64,000 nt of DNA from Hypoxylon rubiginosum (taxonomy: Eukaryota; Ascomycota; Sordariomycetes; Xylariales; Hypoxylaceae), in contig CADCXA010000041.1 of the NCBI GenBank assembly GCA_902806565.1, positions 124,001 through 188,000 on the forward strand. Reading direction: 5' to 3'. Of this stretch, positions 33,021 through 44,407 are shown in pieces; the stretch's first letter is position 1, and every line of letters begins with the position of its first letter. Both the position numbers and the translations under genes were made by a program. The notes beneath the pieces were generated by a model. The model was given only the letters and a program-made list of their open reading frames with translations. It was not told where the DNA came from and did no database searches.

Positions 33021-34600
33021 TCACGTCGAGATCTGCCTGATTGCCGTTGTCTTTGTGATGCCTGGTGCATCTGCCTCCATCACTGTGCCCATCCTTGATG
33101 CGGACGAGCTTGTGTTGAGTGCCGTGTCGCTGAGCTCGTAGTACCATGGCTGCGTGGTGTCAAGCTTCCGTTTGCCGCCTACATTACCTGTGCGGGTCGC
33201 ATTTCCTGGTGACCTCATCCTTCCCCACGTTATAATCGACCCAGGCTTGCTGAAGTACGGATGCTCTTCGCCGCTGGTGCTGCCGCCCCGATGTCCCCTA
33301 GAGATGAGCGAGGTCAAGGAGTGGAAGGCGGCGGTGTCCACAATGTACACTCTAGTGAAGGCAACGAACGCCGGTGTTGAGCTGACGGCAATGGCGACGT
33401 TGTTTTCAACGATGCTGGAAGTTTAAGCAGTTAGCACCTTGAGTCAAACTCCGACGGACAGGTTCGAGCATGGGAGGACGCAATGAAAATACCTAGGTAA
33501 ACGGAGAGGGAGTTGAACTTACCACCATATGAATGTGATTGTGCTTGCCCATGTGAAATCATCTTCAGCATGGAGTAATATGACGAGGTATCTCAGCGTA
33601 ACAAGGCTAGCAATCACACCTCTTCGTGGCATCGTTTGTCAGTGCTTTGTTCTTCGATGTCCGAAGATTCATACTTAATAGCCTAGAATTAGGAAATGCT
33701 CCACTCACAATAACCCTGTAGCGAAGACAGCCGCCATCCGCAGGCGTTTTCTGAGGGTCATCTGAAGCCCCCAGAGGATGGGAAGCGGCAGGACGAAAAT
33801 GTACAGATCTAGTAAGACTGTGCAAGGCCCCTGAACGACGCCCAAAGGCGCAAGATGCTGACCCATGCCATTGGTGAGTAGGTCTTCCCAGACCTCGTTA
33901 CCGTGTGGGACGCCGAAGTATATGAAGACGGCTACCATAGAGCCATAGAGTAAGAAGTCAAAGACGAGGCCAATAGCGACGGCGACACGGAGCCATCGGA
34001 TATTACTAAAAAGCTGAAGATATAGTATCAGGATTGAGCCCTTGGTAAAGAAACGTGCCACTTGGTTCATAGTCTCCTCGACAAAGATTTGCTATTTGGT
34101 CCAGGACTGGTTAGTATCAAAAAGGCTCAGTGAAAAATCATGATCAAGTGAAGTGCGCCTAACCTTGACATAATCAGCGTTGAATAAGCACAATGGCACA
34201 TCCCATAAATGACGAGCAAACCTCAACACTATTCCCAAAGATGCCTATGTTAGTAAAACAATAGCACCATCGGGTGTCGAACAAGAGACATCTCACTGAG
34301 CAAGTTATTGGTCGTATATGCAAGGGAAGACAAATAACCCAGGACAGCAAAGGCTATCGACATCTCGTAAGTATGTTCCTTTGCACAAATCCGTTGCTTG
34401 GTTTACTTACCATCTGACCATCCAAAGCTGTGGAAGTTCTGTCTCAGTCTTCCAGCAAAGAAGACTGTAGCTACTCCAGTCATGATTGCACTGGCTGCGA
34501 TCAAATCAGGCTCTAGCGTGACTGGATTCTCGAAATTATACACGCCATCGGGAGATGCCGTAGCCGGAATCTTGCAAAGGTCTTGTGGCTCTGAAGACAT
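33021..34600 (-). CDS. Seven-helix rhodopsin-domain (PTH11/SAT4-type) membrane protein
   Basis: Six exons (34411-34600, 34297-34353, 34164-34228, 33709-34091, 33523-33621, 33021-33414) join in phase to 395 residues. After a short N-terminus there are seven hydrophobic segments, including IAASAIMTGVATVFFAG, a family-typical LRFARHLWDVPL, and VAIGLVFDFLLYGSMVAVF. Family motifs of the fungal rhodopsin domain are visible (RHLWDVPL; QIFVEETMNQVARFFTKGS; NVAIAV). The cytoplasmic tail is Ser/Gly-rich. Such proteins act as surface receptors in plant-associated fungi or as unclassified membrane proteins. It lacks the CFEM domain of true PTH11. It is adjacent to an SDR gene and a dead P450. Intron 2 uses an acceptor 25 nt after its branch site. 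Confidence 0.85.
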
Positions 34601-35329
34601 ATTCAACAGACACGTGTGGTGCTAGAGAAGATTGGATAATGGCGTTATGTAGGAGATGATAATGTTCGATGTGCGTCAATAGAAACGTGCCATATAAGCA
34701 TTTAATCTAGGATTTGAAAGGGGAGATAAAGCGGAGGAAATTCAACTTACGGGAAGATCATGTTGGCGCAACCTGATGCTTGGTGTATTGACAAGAAGGA
34801 CGGCCTTGCATGTCAACCTGTACTACGATGTAGCAAATATATTAATGTGAGCTGCATTTCTTGTAGTTGTGGCACAAGTGTAATACCTCGTACTTCCAAT
34901 GTATATGTATGTATCTCCAAGTTTCGACGAGGCAGTGGGTGTTAGGACTTAAATCTTGTCACACAAGCCTAGGGTGAAATTGACTTCTAGGAACTCTAAA
35001 AACAGAGCATCACGACACTAGACTAAGTCCGTACTAGTCGGCTACTCTGTGGGGTGCCAGGGTGCTTGGCAGCACCTACGATAAGCCAAGATAAGCATGA
35101 ATTGGGGATTCCTCAACCCCAATCACGTGGTCTACATTCTCAAGTCAAAAGTACATATTGAAGCTACCTGCTAGTTTTCGGAGTTCTCACAATGAAGAAT
35201 TACATACATGTATGCAGATCCAACAACTCCGTAGCTGCGTAGTAGGTACATGACTACATACATAATGTAAATTGACTGAAGTACTTTGTAAGGGCGGGCT
35301 TGAAAGCCAGGTCCGATTACTACATGTAC
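34601..35329. other. Intergenic region
   Basis: Promoter of the receptor gene. The sequence is AT-rich with no gene visible. A CATACATACATAATG-like simple stretch lies near 35250. Confidence 0.5.
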
Positions 35330-36474
35330 TTATTTCCAGTTCTTAAGCATTGTCTCACCTTCTTCTAGCTGTGTATAGCGGACACTATCACGCCAGATCA
35401 TCTCCCACTTCCTCACGTCCCGGGCCTCCACGGCCGTTTCTACCAGCGCCGTGCCATCAAAGTAGGCTGCCTTGTCCACCGAAACGTCCATTGTGGCGTT
35501 CATGACGTCGCGAGCGGACCGCGCAGTGGTGCGCATCTTCCCGTTGGATTCCGGATAGAGCCACATCATGACATACCCCATGATCGGCATAATGATGCCG
35601 TGCACGATGTTGCGCGAAAACCAGTCGGTGCGGCGGGCAATACCCGTGGAGCTGGCCATCGAGCCGGGGTCGACTCCTACCGTGGTAATACGATGAAGTA
35701 GAGGATCGGAATTTAGACGTCGTTGCAGCTCACTTCTGTTTACCAGTCAGATCGTCAGCATAGAAGTAAACTAATGGGAACTAATGGGAAGGCGAGCAAG
35801 AGGGGGGTAACAAACATCATCGTAACCAGACAAAATTTGGCTGCTCCGTAGCGACGCAGGCCATTGTTTGTGCTCGGATCCTCCGCCCTAGTACTCCAGG
35901 TCCCGAGGGCGATCGGGTCGATATTTTCACCGGCGATGAACGGTCTCCATTTGTCGTCCGGGTGTTTGTATGCGCCAAGGACACCGGTCAGCCAGTCATC
36001 TGGGTTGTGCATATCACTCCCGACGATTGTTACCCGCCCGGTTCCGAGGTCCACGCTCTGCAGCAGCATCACCGTGAGTAGCCAGTGGCCCAGGTAGTTT
36101 GACGCAAAGGCCATGTCGAAGCCATGCTCCTCGGCCCATGTTTGCGTCTCGAACTCGATGAATGCGGCGTTGAGCACCAGTGCACGGATCTGGGGGATGG
36201 TACCAGCAGAAATGCGCCCGTTGATTGCCGTGGCCACTCGGCGGACGTTAGCAAGGCTCGCCAGGTCCAAAGAGACGACTTCGTATGAGACTTTCTCAAC
36301 CGCTGCCTTTAAAGCGGATGTGAGTCTTGTGTTTGCTGCGGATCTGTCTCTGACTATGAAGATGGAATGGTAGACTTGTAGCTCGGGCGACGAGACGATG
36401 TGCCGAACAATGGCGCTGCCGAGATAGCCATTCGCGCCGGTCACGATAATGGTACCTTTCTGGTGCGTCGCCAT
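35330..36474 (-). CDS. Short-chain dehydrogenase/reductase
   Basis: Two exons (35816-36474, 35330-35735) give 354 residues. It has an NAD(P)-binding Rossmann motif TGANGYLG (12-19), N102 in LNAA, S153 in VGSDMHN and the catalytic Tyr209-x3-Lys213 (YGAAK). The donor is the unusual GTTTGT, and the acceptor restores TMISELQRRL. The substrate cannot be inferred. The C-terminal part (MPIMGYVMMWLYPESNGKMR) has a membrane-proximal look seen in fungal SDRs that act on hydrophobic substrates. It is one of three accessory-type genes in a row (rhodopsin-type receptor, SDR, P450 remnant). Confidence 0.88.
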
Positions 36475-37101
36475 GATGGGCCAGTGCCAAAAGTGCACCG
36501 AATCCCGATGATAGCTATTGACAGTCAAACCAAATGTTTCAATAAATAGCGTGAAATAGCCAACGGCCCCTTAGGATGCCCCAATTACAAAAAAAGATTC
36601 TCGTCTACTGTCACGAGACCGTCCAAGCAAGGAGGGAAACTAAGACGTTGTTGCACGAGGAGCTATAAACCTAACAGCTACAAATGCCCTTGTATATACA
36701 AGAATGCCAGACAAAGAGGCTAGGAGCCATGATACGTCCCAGAAGGTAGTAAGGGCTAGGTTTGTGTACGTAGCTTTGTGCAACCATCCCCTAATATAAA
36801 AATAATATTCTAGCGCCAACAATCGACTCACTGTACAGGTCATCATCCAATCACAGTAAATGATGATCTCTAACCTACATATTTACTGTAGTAATCATCC
36901 AACGTGAATCTGAATCTGGGGGCCAAAACTTGACATGTGTGGCCGGTGCGTCTACACCAGGCTACGGATTCGGTACTTCATGGTGCGTACCTCCACCAGC
37001 CGAGCTTGGATTGCCATCAGTTTCGGAACTGTATCGGTGATGGGCGGCGAGAGAGAATCTCGCACACCTAGCGAACTTTTGTTCAGTTGTTCCGCGCAGC
37101 T
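36475..37101. other. Intergenic region
   Basis: Divergent region between the SDR gene and the P450 pseudogene. No gene is visible. Confidence 0.5.
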
Positions 37102-38290
37102 ATGGCCTTTGAGCACGCTTCCAACATGTTCTCCATCTTCCCTATTATTGCAGGAACCGTTGCCGCGACCTACATCCTCCTCCTAGCTCTCCTTCGTTTC
37201 ACTCAGGACGAGGCCGAGCCGCCGTCAGTCAATGATGCTATCCCCTTTATTACACCTGTTGTGAGCATGTTGTCTGAGGGTACGAGGCTTCATCGGTTGA
37301 TGAGGTGAGCTTTCCACACAATTATCCCGGTTGCCATGACAAGACGTACTCATGGTAACACGAAAGCTGTTAGGGATCAGTATGATCCGCCAATTCACAC
37401 ACTGCGACTGCCTGGTTCACGAATGTATGTCATCAACTCCCCGCCCCTCCTCGCGTCGGCGCAAAGTCAATATCAAACGCTCTCTTTCACCGCCATTCAG
37501 AGTGGCATCGCAGCCAATATGCTTGGAGTCAACAAAGCTACCAATGAGGTCATTAGTCGAGATGCGACGAGCCCTGGGGGCTATTTGACAAGCTTCCGGA
37601 AGTACATCCATCCTACCTTGAGCAACGGCTCCGGTCTCAACGACATGAACAGGAGGTCAATCCAGGTTATAACCGAATCCCTGGACACATTGGCGGGAAA
37701 GGGAATTATGACTGTAAAGTTGTTTCAATGGATTCGCCATGAGCTTTTGCTGGCATCGACCGAAGCAGTCTATGGACCTAAGAACCCCTTTCGTGATGCT
37801 AATATGGAACAGGCTTAGTAGTAAGCTCGAAATGACCTCATGGCACACGATTGAATATTCACTAATCGTATCAGCACGTTTGAGCCGAGGGTTATGATGT
37901 TCGTGCTAAACCTCTTCCCTCGCCTACTCGCCCGGAAGAGTTACCAAGCACGTGAATATATGGTGAAAGTCTGGGAAGATTATTTCAACACAGGTTCACA
38001 TCACCAAGGCTCTGAAATGATCAGAGCCCGCGTCAGGATTAATGATGACTTTCAGATATCTTTGAAAGAGACGGCAAGACTGGAAGTAGGAGGTACTCAT
38101 GGTATCCTCTCGAACACTCTTCCGGGCACATTTTGGACGGTGTACCACATCTTCTCCAACCCGGTAATCCTCGAAGACATCAGGAATGAGCTCCATATTC
38201 TGCACATCTCGGCTACTTCCTTCTTTCTTACGACGAAGCGTTAAAGCTCGGGGACTTTAGACAAACTATAAAAGTAATAGAGAAATCGCT
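37102..38290 (+). pseudogene. Decayed cytochrome P450
   Basis: Exons at about 37102-37304, 37374-37820 and from 37875 carry the N-terminal half of a P450: a membrane anchor (IIAGTVAATYILLLALL), then HTLRLPGSRMYVINSPPLL, and an oxygen-binding I-helix region (VGGTHGILSNTLPGTFW). Three lesions are visible. An in-frame TAG (37816-37818) sits two bases before the donor of intron 2, where homologues read on into TFEP. A frameshift near 38205 separates NELH from LGYFLLSYDEALKLG, which resumes in another frame. The C-terminal third with the ExxR and the heme-binding cysteine loop is missing. I see no possible rescue by splicing for all three. The gene is dead. Confidence 0.85.
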
Positions 38291-38981
38291 GCTTTGAACT
38301 CCTATTTCGGTCAGTATTCAAGCTTCGGTAAAAATCACACCTCCAGCCTTGCCGACTTCCTAGGAAGTCGCTAATGCTCTAAATCTTTTGAGACTACCTC
38401 TAACATAGGCATCCCGTCCGCTGCTTGCTGGTTTTCTGATTCTTGAGATATATAGTCTAGTTACCACAGTCCAATAATGCTAAAAACAATGGCATATTCG
38501 TGTGACCATATGTTTACTGAATTCAATCCAGCGTTATCAAGTTGCCAGGTCGATTATCGTAACAAGCGGAACTCGTTGAGGATGACTTGCAGCTTCACCC
38601 AATGTCTCTTGTAGATACCGCTCGTCTTTGCTACCTCTGCCGTAGTGGTTAGTCTCAATCGCTATCGTGATCGTCTGGAGGTTCTGCTGTAGTGCTCGAG
38701 GTCCGTTTTCTTTGCATAATTGTTGCATAAATACAGCGCGTGGGGTATAACCGCATTATGTAAGAAAGAGGACACGGACATCTGCAAGCAGATAACAGCT
38801 TATCGCATTCCTACCAATTAGGGGCTGCATTTTATATGGAGCTGAGAGACTCACTTTCATTATTTTATGTAAACCAAACCCAACCCACCACAAGCACCGG
38901 CTGCCCTAGCAACCGCAATCCCTGCCCATCGAAAGTAAATAAAAGCCTGGGCCCCCGGTCCACTTTCTCGCGGGCGACCTT
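38291..38981. other. Intergenic region
   Basis: This stretch follows the truncation point of the P450 remnant. No trace of the missing P450 C-terminus was found up to the kinesin gene. Confidence 0.5.
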
Positions 38982-40986
38982 ATGCCTGTATACGGCATTC
39001 CATATCCATATCGGCATCGCACTAACGACATCATCAACGACATTTGCGAAACACTTACTGGAATGTTGGAACCTCGCTTGATGCCGTCTCCAGACATGAG
39101 GGCTGTTCGATCTTCCGCCTCGACCCCTTCCCTGCGATCCCGCGATGGCACACTGCCGCCGCACTTGAGAATGGATGCTGGAGGAAATGTGAGGGTAGTC
39201 GTCCGAGTTCGGGCTTTCTTGCCTAGAGGTAAGGCATTTCCATTTGTTTACTGTCACTAACAGATTGAACCAGACCGGATTGGATTGGGTTCAATGATGG
39301 AAGCTGATATTGATCATCATAGAAATCGAAAGAGGTGCCGATTGTTTGATTAGCATGGATCCGATCACACAGAGAACTACACTTCACATCCCAAACGACA
39401 GCGACCCGGCAAACACGAGAACTAAATCACGCAAGGTGATTGAAGAGAAGGCATTCACATTCGACAATTCCTTCTGGAGTCACAATACCGAAGACAGACA
39501 CTATGCACATCAGGAAGAGGTATACAACAGCTTGGGCGAAGAATTCCTCGACCATAACTTCGAGGGCTACCACACATGTATTTTTGCCTACGGCCAGACC
39601 GGCTCCGGCAAGTCGTACACCATGATGGGCACACCCGACCAGCCCGGTCTAATCCCGCGCACCTGCGAAGATCTATTCCAGCGAATTGAAGCTGCGCACG
39701 ACGAAACCCCTAACATCTCTTACCACGTACGTGCCTCTTACTTCGAAGTCTACAACGAGCATGTGCGCGACCTACTCGTACCCGTGGTACCCAACCAGCC
39801 CCCGTACTACCTGAAGCTCCGCGAGTCGCCCACCGAGGGACCGTACGTGAAGGATCTGACCGAAGTACCGGTGCGCAATCTGAAGGAGATCCTTCGGTAC
39901 ATGAAAGCCGGCGACGCAAGCCGCACGACGGCCAGCACGAAGATGAACGACACAAGTAGTCGAAGCCACGCAGTCTTTACTATCATGCTAAAGCAGATCC
40001 ACCACGACATGGAGACGGACGAGACCACGGAGCGCAGCTCGCGGATCCGACTCGTCGATCTGGCGGGCAGTGAGCGCGCCAAGTCCACCGAAGCCACGGG
40101 CGCGCGGCTCCGCGAGGGTAGCAATATCAACAAGTCGCTCACGACTCTGGGCCGTGTGATCGCGGCGCTCGCAGACCCCAAGGGGGGCATGGGCGGGCGC
40201 GGCAAGCGCAACCGCGAGATCGTGCCGTACCGGGACTCGATCCTGACGTGGCTGCTCAAGGACTCGCTAGGCGGCAACAGCAAGACGGCCATGATCGCGT
40301 GCATCTCGCCGTCGGACTACGAAGAGACCCTCAGCACGCTGCGGTACGCGGACCAGGCGAAGCGGATCCGCACGCGGGCCGTGGTCAACCAGGACCACAT
40401 CAGCACGGCGGAGCGGGACGCGCAGATCGCCGTCATGGCCGAGGAGATCCGGGTCCTGCAGCTGTCGGTGTCGGACTCGCGGCGGCGCGAGAAGGAGACG
40501 CGGGAGAGCGAGGAGCGGCTCGAGGAGTACCAGAACCGCGTGGCGGCCATGCAGCGCATGATGGAGGAGCGCAGCCTCGTGGCCGAGGGCAAGATCCGCA
40601 GCCTGCAGACGGAGAACGAGGCGCTGCGGCTGCACCTCAAGCTCGCCCTCGACAGCCTCAAGAACCCGATCCCCGAGGTCGTGGTTAGGGACAAGAAGGA
40701 CGGCGACGAGGTAGAGGCGGAGGCGGAGGAGCTGGGTGGCGAGGGGGGGGAGAAGGGCAACAGCAAGAGCAGCAGACGCCAGAGCCTCGTCGACGAGGCG
40801 TACTACGGCGAGGAGGACGGGTACGACGAGTCCGAGGTGTACGAGGAGAAGGCGGACGACGTGCAGGATTACATGCAGGAGCTCCTCGAGGACCTGGCGC
40901 TCTTCCGAAGGAAGATCAACGACGATAAGGGTCGTTTCTTGAACGACGGTTCTCGACAGCCGTTGGGTGTTCGTGTGAACATTTGA
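38982..40986 (+). CDS. Short kinesin-3 motor protein (NcKin3-like)
   Basis: Two exons (38982-39228, 39323-40986) give 636 residues. The junction restores FLPREIERGADC. The motor domain is complete: P-loop GQTGSGKS (173-180), switch I NDTSSRSH (291-298), switch II LVDLAGSER (326-334), and a plus-end kinesin neck. After it come coiled coils (about 445-550) and an acidic stretch, with no FHA or PH domain, so the tail is far shorter than in Unc104/Kin3 kinesins (over 1500 residues). This matches the truncated fungal NcKin3 subfamily known from Neurospora. It moves along microtubules; the cargo is unclear. The start is uncertain: a second in-frame ATG at 39063 (MLEPRLMPS) may be the true one. Confidence 0.9.
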
Positions 40987-41238
40987 AGTACCGGCTGAGG
41001 CGCCTTGGAGTGGTTGGATTGCAAAAGAGCTGGACGAGAGATTCATAGTGTTTATATTGAACCTGGCGTGGTGTTCGGAGTCTTGCATGAGTTGCTTCAT
41101 AAGGGCACGAGAGCTTAACTCTCCGGCTCTAGTCCGTAGGCTACGGAAAATTGAGAATACATTTTGACTTACAATATTTTGCGAACTTCGTGTCGAATGA
41201 ATACGTGCGTGATGGTCGTATATATATATATATACAGT

Positions 41239-42430
41239 TCATTTCGTTGCTTGACTACCAAGACTGCGGACGAATGAGGTTAAGGGGTAGAGCGGCCCGC
41301 TGAACTCCATGTCGTACCTGGGGTTGTATTAGTCTTGATCTGATGAAGAGGGATAGTTCTATCGAGCTGGGTTGATTAAGGAAGGGTCTATCTTACCAGT
41401 AGTTGACTGCAACGCATATTCCTTCTTCGGAGCAAGACTGGGTGACTTTGTGATACCTTGGTAGTAGTAGTACTCCGTTAGCGATCTATCACAAGCTTAA
41501 AAATAACCCTAAGACTAGGTAGGGAGGTAGGTAAGTAAGCGCTTACCACATAGCCGGCAAATACAGCATATCGCCCGGATTCAGCGTGACCCTCAGGGGC
41601 CTCGCCAGGTGGGAATATTTCGTAGCGCGCACGTCCGGCACGTCCGGGTCCCAGACGGCGAAAGGCACTCTGTCCCCCCGGTCCTCCGCCCGCAGGCGCA
41701 GGCGGTTCTCTCCCCGGGAATAAGAGGCGGGCGCCAGCGCCCGCTCGTTCACGCACGGCTGGCAGAGGGCGGGCAGCAACACGAAGTGCTTGGCGCCGGC
41801 GACCTGCACGTACACGTTCTCGTAGCTGTCGCGGTGCAGCGCCGTCGCGGACCGCGAGCCGCCGATCCATAGGTTGACGGCGTCGGGGAGTTTCTGGAGC
41901 GCGATGCGCGCGAAGGGGATCGACGGCGGGACTTGCGAGTACAGGGACGAGTACTCGTGGCGTAGGTTGTCGTTTTGCGTCTGCGCGTAGCGGACTTCTT
42001 CTTCTTCTCCTCCTCCTCTACCGTCGAGGTTCTTCTCCTGCGTCGTCAGGTACGAGAGGAACTCCTCGAAGAGCTGGTCTTCCTCGTGCGGCTTGGCGAA
42101 GACGAGGTTATTACTATCTTGTTCTTCTTCTTCACCCTCTCCCTCGCTCTCCTCCATGGCGGTAGGGGCGTCCGCGTTCCCGGACGGCGTCACGGCGACG
42201 TTGACGCGGTGCCCGGCCAGCTGCTCCCGCAGGTAGGCGGCGTCGTCCCAGCGCCGGACGGCGGGCCAGCCGGCGGCGGCGCCGCGGACGACGAAGGGCG
42301 CGTTCCGCGCCACGTACCGCATGAACTCGAGGGGGCTCGGCTCCGAGTCCAGCTCCTCGACGGCGCTCGGGTTCAGCTCGTTGAAGGACGTGATGAGGTC
42401 CGCGATGGGGTCGCCGCTTGGATCCTCCAT
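41239..42430 (-). CDS. JmjC-domain protein, JMJD7-like
   Basis: Three exons (41547-42430, 41397-41456, 41239-41317) give 340 residues. The JmjC/cupin-8 fold has the iron triad start H199-x-D201 (LHRDSYENVYV) and the distal H297 in LYLPAMWYHKVTQ, formed exactly at the exon 1-2 junction. It has the family's PDAVNLWIGGSRSATALHRD region and the end NYWYDMEF. JMJD7 is a 2-oxoglutarate dioxygenase that 3-hydroxylates lysine in Drg GTPases in animals and has been reported as a protease. Here only the hydroxylase signature is visible. An acidic loop (residues 93-106) is inserted early. A (TA)n run lies directly downstream of the stop. Confidence 0.88.
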
Positions 42431-44211
42431 CGCTTCGGGTGTTACTAGGTAGGGTAATAATACCTATCAGGGTATGATGCGGGGGAGGGCGGTTCTATTG
42501 TGTGGTTGCAGCGGCTTTGCCGAGAAAGCGATGACGGGTATTCGTGATAGGTTGCCGGACCCTTAGGGGAGTGTCATAAGGGCCGTAAGGTTAGATCCCG
42601 AAATGTGATATCTGGGAATACCCTAGCACATCCGGACCCTTGGAATCAATCAAACGCAGCCCTACAAGATTGTCTTTTTCTTTTTCCTCTTTTTCTGTCT
42701 CCTTTCCTTTTGGACCTAGCGTGGAGTTCATCAGGGGAAAATGCGAAAAAATCAGTTCATTTTACCCCAGGAAATGTGGTTTGGGCTGGGTTTGGGAGGA
42801 GAACTGATTGTCGAACCCTTGCCTAATCGCCTAATCTGCCCGGGTCGCACCAATTACGGTACGCCAATAGAGGTCATCGTGAGAAAAAATGAGCTGATTC
42901 TGACTTGACGACCCCGCCGGTGATTTGAGTTTTCCCTTTTATTAGGTGCCTAACAGGCATCTCATAGGGTGGTCAGCTACCCGCACGAATGGGTCGATGA
43001 TAAGTGACAGAACCAAAAATAGGGTTATAAGTTGTTTATATATAGGAGCTCCATTGTCCCCCTTTTACTTTGTAGTTTTATATATAATGCGCAAACATCT
43101 GTTCTTATTCTCTCATCAACTTATCGCTCGGTCAAGACAATTAATTTCTGCTTCTTGATGGATTTAACTGAACTTGAAGCTTCGACTGATACTCCATAAT
43201 GTTACGATTCGTGGCTGACTCGTTAAATTCGACAAGATTCATGCCATATCTTTTCCCATCTCCTTCTCTACGAAAGACTTCTATAAGTGACTGAATCCGA
43301 ATATGGAATAGCGACTACTATAATGCCTAGCCACGACCCTAGACACGACAACCTACACCGAGATCGTGACCGATTGCCAACATGAAGCATGAGCAGCTGG
43401 GCAGTCCAGGCAGCCCCGAGATTTAGTAGAGGCCAAGATCTACGCCTGCAACAGACTACATGTGGAAGCTCCTGCAAGGTACTAATAGAAAAAAATGAGG
43501 GGCCGAAGGACAACTCACAGGCTCAGTATTTCATACTGTGGGAGGGGCTCGGAGGGGCTTTTGGAGGGGTACAGAGACTTAAAAAAAACAAGGAATAGGA
43601 TCTCTCCCGGCCATCCGCGAGTCCGCTAACCCGACCTAATCGGCCTTTGGTTCCAAGTCTTACCCGCCCAGCCGCCTCTAAACCTTCTGAACCTGGCAAG
43701 AGACCTAGTAGTCTGCCAGTGTGCTGGAATCTGCAATGGAAATCGAGAAGTGGCCTCGGGCCTCAGGGGTATACGTAAGGCCAATTAATAACTACCTACG
43801 ATCTTGCTAACTACATCTGACAATTATAAGCGCAACTAATCGAGATCGAGATATCTTTTCTTACCATTGAAAGCTTTACGGATGGTAATATCGGTACAAA
43901 CCAAATCGGCGGTACCAACTCTTCCCCGACTTTTAGGTACACATGTACATACGAGGCAAAACAGTAGGAAAGGTTTCCTAAACACGGCGGCGTCGCTCTA
44001 GTCTATTTTGCCCATTTTCTATTGGCGAATCACTAAAAATCGCTAATCAACTTCCCTGTTTCCAAACTGTACGAGATACGAAGATCGATATAGCGTCTCC
44101 ATGTCCGATTTTCCCCCTTCCGTCTTGGATCTACCTTTTTTAACCCGAATACCTGTCTACGTCTCTGCGTTTCTTGACCTCAACTCATATTGTCTAGATT
44201 GCGGCACGACC
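42431..44211. other. Intergenic region
   Basis: No gene is visible. A G-rich tract at 43539-43569 has four runs of three or more G and could form a G-quadruplex on the plus strand. The rest is AT-rich leader or promoter of the SCAP gene. Confidence 0.5.
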
Positions 44212-44407
44212 ATGGCTCCTCGGTCAGATACTTAGACGTCGAATAAATATACGTGCATGTTTCTCGCCTCGCATGCGGTACCTACAGAGTATCATGCGCC
44301 CCTCCTATAAATTTTCGATAGGCCATTTGCCTCTCATCAGTCTGCGCGCCGAGTTTTCGTGGGCAGCTCGTAAGCCGATAGCTGCCCGCTACATGCTTGA
44401 AGCATGA
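44212..44407 (+). promoter_or_regulatory. Array of upstream ORFs in front of SCAP
   Basis: Three short frames precede the SCAP start. A 7-codon frame covers 44212-44235. A 17-codon frame covers 44257-44310. A 44-codon frame starts at 44273 in a different phase and ends at 44407, sharing ATGA with the main start at 44404 (stop TGA 44405-44407). A hairpin with arms 44361-44368 and 44380-44387 (GGGCAGCT/AGCTGCCC) lies inside the last uORF. If the transcript begins upstream of 44212, SCAP translation would depend on leaky scanning or reinitiation. The transcription start is unknown, so this is an inference from sequence layout. Confidence 0.55.

Noticed and set aside
33021..38290. Secondary-metabolite gene cluster
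   Set aside because: No polyketide synthase, peptide synthetase, terpene cyclase or prenyltransferase is present; three neighbours alone do not make a cluster.
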